In this document: piece by piece, positions 55,212 to 62,878 of the stretch
Layout: the number at the start of each line of letters is the position of its first letter
Position numbering within the stretch: the stretch's first letter is position 1
Assembly (NCBI GenBank): GCA_902630665.1
Contig: CACOVP010000002.1
Span: 34,376-98,375 of the forward strand
DNA: 64,000 nt
Reading direction: 5' to 3'
Origin: an uncultured Pelagibacteraceae bacterium
GTDB lineage: Bacteria; Pseudomonadota; Alphaproteobacteria; Pelagibacterales; Pelagibacteraceae
Notes under the pieces: generated by a model
What the model was told of the DNA's origin: nothing
Databases searched by the model: none
The model's input: only the letters and a program-made list of their open reading frames with translations
Position numbers and translations under genes: made by a program

Positions 55212-56050
55212 TTATTGATGGAAAAAAAGAAGCAGAGATTATTAGAAATGAAATTAAAAAAGAGATTTCAGATTTAAAGAAAAAAAGCGGTAAAACACCT
55301 AGTCTTACAGTTATCTTGATCGGAGATTTTGCGCCCAGTTTGATATACGTAAAGAATAAAGAAAAAAGTGCTAGAGAAGTTGGAATTAACTCTGAAATAA
55401 TTAGATATCCAAAAAATGTAGGCGAAAAAGATATTTTAAAAAAAATTGAAGAACTGAATAAAAATGATGAAATTTCTGGCATCTTAGTTCAGCTTCCTTT
55501 GCCCAGCCAGATTAGTAAGGAGAAAATTATAAATGCAATTAACCCATCCAAAGACGTAGACGGTTTTAATCCAATAAATGTTGGCAATCTCTCATCAGGT
55601 TATGACTCAATCGTTCCTTGCACCCCTTTGGGATGTCTTTTATTGATTAAAAAGATAGAGCCAAATTTAGCAGGCAAACACGCTGTTATAATAGGAAGAT
55701 CTAATTTAAATGGTAAACCAATGGCTCAATTATTATTAAAGGAAAATTGCACCGTAACTATAGTTCACTCAAAAACAAATGATTTACAAAATGAGTGCCT
55801 CAAAGCAGATATTTTAGTAGCAGCTGTCGGAGTTCCAAATTTAATCAAAAAAGATTGGGTAAAAAAAAATGCGATTGTTATAGATGTTGGCATTAATAAA
55901 GTAGGAGAGAAAATAGTAGGAGATGTTAATTTTGATGCATTAAAAGATAATGTTAAAGCAATAACTCCTGTTCCTGGAGGCGTAGGACCAATGACAATTG
56001 CATGTTTATTAAAGAATACTTTAACGTGTTTTAAAGCTCGCTTGACCTAG
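55208..56050 (+). CDS. folD: bifunctional methylenetetrahydrofolate dehydrogenase/cyclohydrolase
   Basis: FolD interconverts methylene-, methenyl- and formyl-tetrahydrofolate. The 280-aa protein has the catalytic Lys in YVKNKEKSAREVGI, GILVQLPLP, NPSKDVDGFNPINVG, IGRSNLNGKPMAQLLL and PVPGGVGPMTIACLL. In one-carbon-dependent marine bacteria this supplies formyl-THF for purH. The 3' end overlaps the convergent psiE-like gene by 20 bp. Confidence 0.97.
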   Translation: MIIDGKKEAEIIRNEIKKEISDLKKKSGKTPSLTVILIGDFAPSLIYVKNKEKSAREVGINSEIIRYPKNVGEKDILKKIEELNKNDEISGILVQLPLPSQISKEKIINAINPSKDVDGFNPINVGNLSSGYDSIVPCTPLGCLLLIKKIEPNLAGKHAVIIGRSNLNGKPMAQLLLKENCTVTIVHSKTNDLQNECLKADILVAAVGVPNLIKKDWVKKNAIVIDVGINKVGEKIVGDVNFDALKDNVKAITPVPGGVGPMTIACLLKNTLTCFKARLT

Positions 56051-56417
56051 ACTTTTCAATTTTTAAGTACCTACTATTTCTAAATCTTATAATAACTGTA
56101 GCAATCGCAACTATTAAAATAGCTAAAGAAATATAAATCAAGTTTGCAGGGTCACTCTCTTTATCTTGTAATATTATGAACCGAGCTAGCGCTGTAATAG
56201 CTATGATTAAAGGATATGTTATTCTTACGGATTGAGTTTCCCAATAAGATCTAACTAAACCAATTACTTCGATATAAATGAACATTAAAAGCAAATCAGC
56301 TAATGTAATGTCTTTGTTGTCGTACATTTCTTTCATTTCTAAAAAGAAAGCAATAATAGTTGATACAAGAACAACTATAACTGCAACTAACTGAATATTT
56401 CGAATCGAACTGTTCAT
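56031..56417 (-). CDS. PsiE-like phosphate-starvation-inducible membrane protein
   Basis: A 128-aa protein with four hydrophobic helices (about 8-27, 38-60, 68-85, 92-112) and the PsiE-family pattern DLLLMFIYIEVIGLVRSYWE and YPLIIAITALARFIIL. The family is named from phosphate-starvation induction in E. coli; its function is unknown. No Pho box was found by eye. It overlaps folD and lies upstream-facing argG's end. Confidence 0.82.
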   Translation of the reverse strand: MNSSIRNIQLVAVIVVLVSTIIAFFLEMKEMYDNKDITLADLLLMFIYIEVIGLVRSYWETQSVRITYPLIIAITALARFIILQDKESDPANLIYISLAILIVAIATVIIRFRNSRYLKIEKSRSSEL

Positions 56418-56439
56418 TTAATATTAATCTATCAAAAAT

Positions 56440-57624
56440 TTAGGCTTTATTTAACTGTTTAGAGTGAAATTTTATGAAATTTTCAACTTTTCTTTTATTA
56501 AAGGATTTATTCTCCTCAAAAGAAACTTTTTTCATTGAATAAGCTTTATTTTTTGTCCTTCTTGATAAAATAGTTACGTTTCCCTTACATAAACTTAAAA
56601 CAATATCACCAGATACTTTGTTTCTTTTTTTATCAATTAGTTTTTGTAATTTAAGTCTTTTTTTTGAAAACCAATAGCCGTTATACACTAACTCAGCATA
56701 TTCTGGCATTATTCTCTCTTTTTTATGAGCGGTCTCTTTATCAAGAGTTACAGACTCTATAGCTCTATGTGCAGTATATAACACAGTACCACCTGGAGTT
56801 TCGTAAATACCTCTGGATTTAATTCCAATAAATCTATTTTCAACCAGATCAACTCTACCTATTCCATTTTTTCCAGCTAGAATATTTAATTTACTTAAAA
56901 GCTTTTCAGGACTTAATTTTTTTCCATTTATTGCAATTGGATCACTGTTTTTAAAAGTAATTTTTACTTTTGTAGGTTTGTTAGGAGCTTTCTGTGGAGA
57001 AACTGTTCTCTGATAAATAAATTCTGGAGCAGAGTTTTTTGGGTTCTCTAAAACCTTACCTTCAGTAGATGTATGAAAAATATTGTCATCTACAGAAAAT
57101 GGAGGTGCACCTTTTTTATCTTTAGGAATTGGTATATTATTTCTTTTAGCGTATTTAATTAAATCTGCTCTTGATTGCAATTTCCATTCTCTCCACGGTG
57201 CTATAGTTTGAATTTTATTTTTTCCAAAATATGCGTAACCAAGCTCAAATCTTACTTGATCGTTACCTTTTCCAGTTGCACCATGAGAAACTGCAAAAGC
57301 TTTAAATTTTTTTGCAATTTCAATCTGTCTTTTTGCAATTAACGGTCTAGCAATAGACGTACCTAATAAATATACTCCTTCATAAACTGCATGAGCTCTT
57401 ATCATAGGAAAAACATAATCTTTCACAAAGATATTTTTTAGATTTTCAATAATTATTTTTTTTACGCCTAATCTTTTAGCGTTCTTAATAATTTTTTTTT
57501 TATTCAAAACTTGTCCAATATCAGAGGTGTAAGCTATTATCTCAGCTTTATAATTTTCTTGTAACCATCTCAAAATTATAGATGTATCCAAACCGCCTGA
57601 GTAGGCTAAAACAATTTTTTTCAT
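56440..57624 (-). CDS. argG: argininosuccinate synthase
   Basis: ArgG condenses citrulline and aspartate using ATP. The 394-aa protein has the PP-loop KIVLAYSGGLDTSIIL, the citrulline/aspartate segment SHGATGKGNDQVRFELGY, and ENRFIGIKSRGIYETPGG. The ATG directly abuts the stop of the upstream ialB-like gene, so they probably share a transcript although unrelated in function. Confidence 0.97.
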   Translation of the reverse strand: MKKIVLAYSGGLDTSIILRWLQENYKAEIIAYTSDIGQVLNKKKIIKNAKRLGVKKIIIENLKNIFVKDYVFPMIRAHAVYEGVYLLGTSIARPLIAKRQIEIAKKFKAFAVSHGATGKGNDQVRFELGYAYFGKNKIQTIAPWREWKLQSRADLIKYAKRNNIPIPKDKKGAPPFSVDDNIFHTSTEGKVLENPKNSAPEFIYQRTVSPQKAPNKPTKVKITFKNSDPIAINGKKLSPEKLLSKLNILAGKNGIGRVDLVENRFIGIKSRGIYETPGGTVLYTAHRAIESVTLDKETAHKKERIMPEYAELVYNGYWFSKKRLKLQKLIDKKRNKVSGDIVLSLCKGNVTILSRRTKNKAYSMKKVSFEENKSFNKRKVENFIKFHSKQLNKA

Positions 57625-58125
57625 TTAGCTGCAAGTTTTTTTTGCCGTGTTATATGCTTTTGTGAATCCCATCATAGAATAGTGATCAGTGGTCTCAGCT
57701 CCTTTTGTAGTTCTTGCTTTTACTATTATGTCTGTTGCTCTTTTCATTAATTGAATGAATTTTTTCTCTTCCTGATCATCCAACAACCAAGCAAAATCTT
57801 TTTGTGAAAAAAAAGAATATCTTCTTTTCCCAGAGCTAGCGGTTACACTTGATGTTTTATAATCATGGCCACTTGTTAAACTTACTTCATCTTTGATTTC
57901 TTCAGAAGGCCTGAAAGTTACAAATAACTTTGATTTATTTCTTTTTACGGCAGCTGGCGCTCTTTTCGTTGGAACAGTTTGAGCAAAGCAAATTTTTCCC
58001 TTATCAGTTTCCGCTATAAAGCTTTCCCAGTTTTTATATTTTCCAGTTGATCTTGGCGTAACAGCAAAAGTATTAACAGAAAATAAACATAGGATTAGTA
58101 TTATAAAAATTTTTTTAACCGACAT
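57625..58125 (-). CDS. invasion-associated locus B (IalB)-family secreted protein
   Basis: A 166-aa protein with an N-terminal signal peptide (MSVKKIFIILILCLFSVNTFA) and a beta-rich periplasmic domain. YKNWESFIAETDKGKICFAQT and FAWLLDDQEEKKFIQLMKRA match the IalB family, which is widespread in free-living alphaproteobacteria despite its name from Bartonella. A conserved Cys pair (near residue 47 and the final CS) could form a disulfide. Function unknown. Confidence 0.85.
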   Translation of the reverse strand: MSVKKIFIILILCLFSVNTFAVTPRSTGKYKNWESFIAETDKGKICFAQTVPTKRAPAAVKRNKSKLFVTFRPSEEIKDEVSLTSGHDYKTSSVTASSGKRRYSFFSQKDFAWLLDDQEEKKFIQLMKRATDIIVKARTTKGAETTDHYSMMGFTKAYNTAKKTCS

Positions 58126-58168
58126 ATTTTATTTTTATACTAAAAATTATCTATTTCAATGCTTTGTA

Positions 58169-59206
58169 TTAAGGAGATGGATTTGGGTTATTATTATGGA
58201 TAACATCAATCTTATTTAAAATTTCATCGGACAGTTCAATATTTACACTATCTATATTTTCCTTTAATTGCTCCATTGTTGTTGCCCCGATTATATTACT
58301 CGTAACAAAAGGTCTGGTATTTACAAAAGCCTGTGCTAACTGAGCCATTGTCATGTCATTTTCTTTAGCTAGTTTATAATATTCCTCGTATGCTTTCATA
58401 GCTAAAGGATTAAGATGTCTTTCCCAACCTTTGAACAAAGCTTGCCTAGAATTTTTTGGCATTTGACCATTTCTATATTTTCCAGATAGCGCACCGGTAG
58501 CAAGAGGGTAATAAACTAGAAGTCCACATCTTTCTCTTATTGAAATTTCAGACATTCCGATTTCATAAGTTCTATTAACTAAATTGTAAGGGTTTTGTAC
58601 TGACATCATCCTAGGTAATTTTTTATTTTTAGATAATTCAATATATCTCGATAGACCGTATGGAGTTTCATTTGACATACCAATGTACCTAATCTTTCCG
58701 CTCTGAATAAATTTTTCTAGAGCCTCTAGAACGCTTTCAAAGCTATTCCACTCTCCTTCATCACTATCAATAGTATAATCTCTTTTGCCGAAGTAATTGG
58801 TTGATCTTTCGGGCCAATGCAATTGGTATAAATCTATATAATCTGTTTTTAATCTTTTTAAACTCCCATCGATTGCTTTTCCAATTGTTTTTTCATCAAA
58901 ATTATTTCCCCCACCTCTAATCCAACTACATCCTGGACCTGCAACTTTTGAAGCTAAAATTATTTTTTCTCTATTTTTTCTTTTTTCAAACCAATTTCCA
59001 ATCATAACTTCGGTTTTGCCATAAGAGTCGGAGTTAGGCGGCACCGAGTAAAGCTCTGCGGTGTCAAAAAAGTTAACCCCCTCACTTAAGGAGTAATCCA
59101 TTTGTTCAAAAGCATCTTTCTCAGTATTCTGTGTACCCCACGTCATAGTTCCGAGACATATTAAACTCACGTCCAAGTCCGTAGTGCCTAATTTTTTAAA
59201 TTTCAT
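58169..59206 (-). CDS. aldo/keto reductase, Tas-like
   Basis: A 345-aa NADPH-dependent oxidoreductase. The catalytic tetrad region FFDTAELYSVPP (Asp, Tyr), ILASKVAGPG (Lys) and YQLHWPE (His) is intact. The long first loop and GTMTWGTQNTEKDAFEQMDYSL resemble E. coli Tas, which suppresses tyrosine auxotrophy when overexpressed. The physiological substrate is unknown. It diverges from the BI-1 family gene. Confidence 0.92.
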   Translation of the reverse strand: MKFKKLGTTDLDVSLICLGTMTWGTQNTEKDAFEQMDYSLSEGVNFFDTAELYSVPPNSDSYGKTEVMIGNWFEKRKNREKIILASKVAGPGCSWIRGGGNNFDEKTIGKAIDGSLKRLKTDYIDLYQLHWPERSTNYFGKRDYTIDSDEGEWNSFESVLEALEKFIQSGKIRYIGMSNETPYGLSRYIELSKNKKLPRMMSVQNPYNLVNRTYEIGMSEISIRERCGLLVYYPLATGALSGKYRNGQMPKNSRQALFKGWERHLNPLAMKAYEEYYKLAKENDMTMAQLAQAFVNTRPFVTSNIIGATTMEQLKENIDSVNIELSDEILNKIDVIHNNNPNPSP

Positions 59207-59286
59207 AAAATTGTAATAATTATAGTAGTTTTTTAGGTCAATTTTTGCCTATTGAAAAGTATTTAAAAAAACTTATATATCTACTG

Positions 59287-60039
59287 ATGGAAATTAATAA
59301 ACAAAGATCAACTGTTCGTTCATCAGCGACCGAAGCTGTTATAGATCAAGGCTTAAGATCTTACATGCTTAAGGTCTATAATTATATGGCTTCCGGTGTT
59401 CTTTTAACTGGGTTCGTTGCTTTATTATTTTTCAAAATGGCAGTTGTTACCTCAGCAGAAGGTCAAATAGTTGGTTTAACTAGTTTCGGTAATTCGATAT
59501 ACGCCTCAGGTTTAAAATGGATAATAATGCTAGCTCCGCTTGCAATTGTTTTTTACATGAGCTTTGGAATAGCGAAAATGTCAGCAGCTAAAGCGCAAAC
59601 TACCTTCTGGGTTTTTGCAGCTTTGATGGGTGCATCGCTTTCATCAATTTTTTTAATTTATACCGGCGCAAGTATTACAAGAGTATTCTTTATTACGGCT
59701 GGTACTTTTGGAGCAATGAGTATTTACGGTTACACGACAAAACGAGATCTTACTAAACTCGGTTCATTTCTAATGATGGGCCTATTTGGAATTATTATTG
59801 CTTCATTAGTAAATATTTTTATGAAATCTTCTATGATGTATTTTGTAATTTCAATCATTGGTGTACTAGTGTTTGTGGGCTTAACAGCTTATGACACTCA
59901 AAAAATTAAAAATATGTATTTAGTAAGTGATAGTGGTGAGCTGATGGGAAAGAAAGCTGTTATGGGCGCTTTAACACTTTACCTTGATTTCATAAATCTT
60001 TTCATAATGCTTTTAAGACTTTTCGGTCAAAGAAGATAA
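59287..60039 (+). CDS. Bax-inhibitor-1/YccA-family membrane protein
   Basis: From ATG 59287 the product has 250 aa with about seven membrane helices. The alphaproteobacterial BI-1 pattern DQGLRSYMLKVYNYMASGVLLTG and LTAYDTQKIKNMY with the pH-sensing aspartate region, and LTLYLDFINLFIMLLRLFG at the end, are clear. Members act as Ca2+-leak channels or FtsH modulators. The longer frame from TTG 59245 is less likely. Its stop directly abuts that of convergent DUF2794. Confidence 0.93.
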   Translation: MEINKQRSTVRSSATEAVIDQGLRSYMLKVYNYMASGVLLTGFVALLFFKMAVVTSAEGQIVGLTSFGNSIYASGLKWIIMLAPLAIVFYMSFGIAKMSAAKAQTTFWVFAALMGASLSSIFLIYTGASITRVFFITAGTFGAMSIYGYTTKRDLTKLGSFLMMGLFGIIIASLVNIFMKSSMMYFVISIIGVLVFVGLTAYDTQKIKNMYLVSDSGELMGKKAVMGALTLYLDFINLFIMLLRLFGQRR

Positions 60040-60387
60040 TTATTTTATAAGTTTTAATCTATTCCAGCTAGTTCTATCTAATAGAAAATTTAGACTTTCT
60101 GACTTCTTAATTACCTTTCCATCCTTATCTTTAATTAAATATTTTTCGTTAAAATAATTTGGCTTTAAGTTTTTTGTAATTCTTAAAACGGGTTTTTCAG
60201 ATGCTCTTTGATAAACATCAAATGAAACTTCCTTTAAGCCAGTTGAAAAAGAGTAATCTTTCCAGGACCCATTAGATACCATTCTTGCATAAAGATTTAA
60301 AATACTTTGAAGCTCTTTCTTGATAAAAAATTTCTGCTTTTCATTTTTCTTAAAATCATTATTTATAATTAATCTAATTTTATTCAT
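60040..60387 (-). CDS. DUF2794 protein
   Basis: A 115-aa soluble protein with FIKKELQSILNLYARMVSNGSWKDYSF and LRITKNLKPNYFNEKYLIKDKDG segments typical of the alphaproteobacterial DUF2794 family. Its function is unknown. The start overlaps the yciB stop by 4 bp, a conserved pairing that suggests joint expression. Confidence 0.9.
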   Translation of the reverse strand: MNKIRLIINNDFKKNEKQKFFIKKELQSILNLYARMVSNGSWKDYSFSTGLKEVSFDVYQRASEKPVLRITKNLKPNYFNEKYLIKDKDGKVIKKSESLNFLLDRTSWNRLKLIK

Positions 60388-60929
60388 ATTTTATACTTGT
60401 TAATTAATGGTACCTGAAAAGCCGTAAATATAAAAGTAATTGGTAGAATGCCCCACACCTTAAAGTTTACCCAAGTGGTTTCAGGTTGTGTTCTCCAAAC
60501 AATTTCATTTAATATTGCTAAAAATATAAAAAAATAAGCCCATCTAAAATTTAATTTATTCCAACCCGTGTCATTTAATTGAAAAGCCGTTTGTAAAAAA
60601 AACTTAAGAAAGTTTCTTTGAAAAAAAACTTTACTAGTAATCAATATCCCAGCAAAAATTAAATTAACAATAGTAGGCTTCATATAAATAAAAATTGGGT
60701 TGTTAAAATAAAGAGTAAGGCCACCAAATAATGTAATAACTATACCCCCTACTAATGGCACATATGGTATTTTTTTTTCGACAAAGTACATGATTACAAC
60801 AGCTATAACGGTAGCTATAATTAAAGGAGGAATAGCAACTGTGAGATTGTTTCCGCTTTTATAATAGATTATAAAGAAAATTAATAAGGGCCCAAAGTCA
60901 GTTATAAATTTTAAAAATGACTTATTCAC
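60384..60929 (-). CDS. yciB: inner-membrane septation protein YciB (IspA)
   Basis: A 181-aa protein with five or six membrane helices. KFITDFGPLLIFFIIYYKSG and the GGLTLYFNNPIFIYMKPTIVNLIFAG segment are the family signature. YciB takes part in septum/peripheral peptidoglycan synthesis and membrane organisation. It diverges from hspQ across a 77-bp gap. Confidence 0.93.
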   Translation of the reverse strand: MNKSFLKFITDFGPLLIFFIIYYKSGNNLTVAIPPLIIATVIAVVIMYFVEKKIPYVPLVGGIVITLFGGLTLYFNNPIFIYMKPTIVNLIFAGILITSKVFFQRNFLKFFLQTAFQLNDTGWNKLNFRWAYFFIFLAILNEIVWRTQPETTWVNFKVWGILPITFIFTAFQVPLINKYKI

Positions 60930-61006
60930 ATTAAATAGACTAACATAAAATTAAATTTTAACAAATTAGATATTGATTTTATCAAAAAAATTATTAACTA
61001 TTAGTT

Positions 61007-61330
61007 ATGGCATCAAGTAACAATGCAAAATTTTCAATCGGTGAAGTAGTTAAACATCGTCACTTTGATTTTAGGGGAGTTATTTACGACGTAGATTTTG
61101 AATTTAATAATTCAGAGGAATGGTATCAGTCTATTCCTAAAGAAGTTCGACCGAGAAAAGACCAGCCATTTTATCATTTATTGGCTGAGAGTAATGAGGT
61201 GACATATGAAGCTTACGTTTCAGAACAAAACTTACTTTTAGATAACTCAAAAAAACCAGTCAAACATCCTCTGATTGATGAAATTTTTTCTGGTAAAAAA
61301 GGGTCCAGTTACTTCAAAATTTCTAACTAA
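61007..61330 (+). CDS. hspQ: heat-shock protein HspQ (hemimethylated-DNA-binding YccV family)
   Basis: A 107-aa protein with the characteristic FSIGEVVKHRHFDFRGVIYDVD start and the PFYHLLAE and YVSEQNLL segments. In enterobacteria HspQ is a specificity factor that aids Lon and is heat-induced. The domain was first found to bind hemimethylated DNA at the origin. No clear sigma-32 site was found upstream. Confidence 0.93.
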   Translation: MASSNNAKFSIGEVVKHRHFDFRGVIYDVDFEFNNSEEWYQSIPKEVRPRKDQPFYHLLAESNEVTYEAYVSEQNLLLDNSKKPVKHPLIDEIFSGKKGSSYFKISN

Positions 61331-61504
61331 AAAATCTCGCCTAAAATTTAACATTATTTACTCAAATCTAGGACACACAGAGAATGTACTTTTTTAATGT
61401 TTTAGCCTAATTGAGAATATACTTCTTATAATTACTCCCTCCAATTCTCAATTGGGCTTATAAAATAACTTCACAAAAAAAAATTATTATAGTAGTTAAG
61501 GCAT
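61331..61504 (+). promoter_or_regulatory. ccmC leader with long hairpin
   Basis: The 174-bp gap before ccmC holds a 14-bp inverted repeat, GCCTAATTGAGAAT (61405-61418) and ATTCTCAATTGGGC (61444-61457), with one T-G wobble and a 25-nt loop. It is not followed by a T run, so it is not a standard terminator. It could be a structured leader or a protein-binding dyad. A TATAAT lies in the loop at 61427-61432. No ORF is seen. Confidence 0.5.
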
Positions 61505-62215
61505 ATGTTTAGCCTTTTTTACAACAGTAATATTTTTATTTGGATTGAAAGAATAATCAAATTCATTAATTCAATATTCTTCATATTTCTTTTAATAGGT
61601 CTTTCCTTTGCTTTAATTTTTTCTCCACCTGATTATTTGCAAGGCGACAGTGTTAGGATAATGTATGTTCATGTACCGGCAGCTTGGATAGGTCTGTCTT
61701 CATTTTCATTGATAGCCTTATTATCTATCTTACATTTTATTTTCAAAATTAAAAATTTACCATTGATAACAAAAAGTGTTGCACCGATTGGTTTGATGTT
61801 TACATGCATTGCAATTGTCACAGGATCTATTTGGGGTCAACCTACTTGGGGAACCTTTTGGGCATGGGACGCAAGAATAACTTCAATGGTTATCTTAGCT
61901 CTTTTTTATTTTATCTTGATATTAACTCATAAATTTATTTCTGACGAGAATAAAGCAAACAAAATTGCTTGCGTAGTTGCAGTTTTGGGATCAATAAATA
62001 TCCCTATAATTAAATATTCAGTTGAATGGTGGAGCACACTTCATCAACCTGCTAGTATTAAGATAACCGGCACTAGCACAATACACCCTTCAATGTTAAT
62101 GCCGTTATTGTTCATGTTTTTTGTATTAATTTTGTATTGTGCGCTAATTTTTCTGATGAAATATAAGACAGAAATCATTAGAATTAAGAAAAAAAATTTA
62201 AAAAGATATGATTAA
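61505..62215 (+). CDS. ccmC: haem exporter / cytochrome c maturation protein CcmC
   Basis: CcmC loads haem onto CcmE on the periplasmic side of the inner membrane. The 236-aa protein has six membrane helices, the tryptophan-rich WWD-type domain (GQPTWGTFWAWDARITSMVIL) and flanking His residues (YVHVPAAW, STLHQPAS). It begins the plus-strand ccmC-D-E-F unit; ccmA and ccmB are not in the window. Confidence 0.97.
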   Translation: MFSLFYNSNIFIWIERIIKFINSIFFIFLLIGLSFALIFSPPDYLQGDSVRIMYVHVPAAWIGLSSFSLIALLSILHFIFKIKNLPLITKSVAPIGLMFTCIAIVTGSIWGQPTWGTFWAWDARITSMVILALFYFILILTHKFISDENKANKIACVVAVLGSINIPIIKYSVEWWSTLHQPASIKITGTSTIHPSMLMPLLFMFFVLILYCALIFLMKYKTEIIRIKKKNLKRYD

Positions 62216-62441
62216 AGATTTTATTTTGATGAATGGGTATGGAATATTTGTCTGGACCTCTTTTGTAATCACTTTTTTAGTTTGCGCAATCTTTTACTAT
62301 AAAACACTAAAAACTCTTAAAAAGTACGAAAGAGAATTTGTAAAAGAAATCGAGGAATTATCAAATGAACAAAAAAAAATTGTTCTTTCCAACTCAGAAA
62401 TTGCTTCTAGAATTATATCGTCTCAGAATAAAACGATCTAA
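62208..62441 (+). CDS. ccmD: haem exporter protein CcmD
   Basis: A 77-aa single-pass membrane protein that stabilises the CcmABC complex and releases holo-CcmE. It has the typical MNGYGIFVWTSFVITFLVCAIFYY helix with a Lys-rich cytoplasmic tail. The slightly long tail is the only deviation. It overlaps ccmC by 8 bp and precedes ccmE by 8 bp. Confidence 0.92.
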   Translation: MIKDFILMNGYGIFVWTSFVITFLVCAIFYYKTLKTLKKYEREFVKEIEELSNEQKKIVLSNSEIASRIISSQNKTI

Positions 62442-62449
62442 AGCATTTA

Positions 62450-62878
62450 ATGCTTCCTATTAAAGTAAAAAAAAGAGCATCTCTCTTAGCAGTTTTTTTA
62501 ACAGTATCTGTTATAGGAATTTTTTTAATATTAAGCGCTCTTAATAAAAATATTTTATATTTTAATTCACCTACTGATATTAAGTTTAAACAAGATATCG
62601 ATTTCAATAAAAAAATAAGAATTGGCGGTATGGTAAAAAAAAATACTTTAGATATTAATAATCAAGAAATAATATTTACAGTCACGGATTTTAAAAATGA
62701 GATTAAGGTAAGTTTTAGAGGAACGATACCAAATTTATTTGCGGAAGGTAAGGGAGTAGTAGCAGAAGGTAAGCTTAAAGATAAAAAATTTTTTATAGCT
62801 GATAGAATTTTAGCAAAACACGATGAAAATTACATGCCTCCAGAATTAAAAAACATTATAGAGGAAAATGCTAAGTAA
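62450..62878 (+). CDS. ccmE: cytochrome c-type biogenesis haem chaperone CcmE
   Basis: CcmE carries covalently bound haem from CcmC to CcmF. The 142-aa protein has a basic N-terminus, one membrane helix (residues 11-30), an OB-fold (RIGGMVKKNT, GTIPNLFAEGKGVVAEG) and the haem-binding His in ILAKHDENYMPPE. The last 11 bp overlap the start of ccmF. Confidence 0.96.
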   Translation: MLPIKVKKRASLLAVFLTVSVIGIFLILSALNKNILYFNSPTDIKFKQDIDFNKKIRIGGMVKKNTLDINNQEIIFTVTDFKNEIKVSFRGTIPNLFAEGKGVVAEGKLKDKKFFIADRILAKHDENYMPPELKNIIEENAK

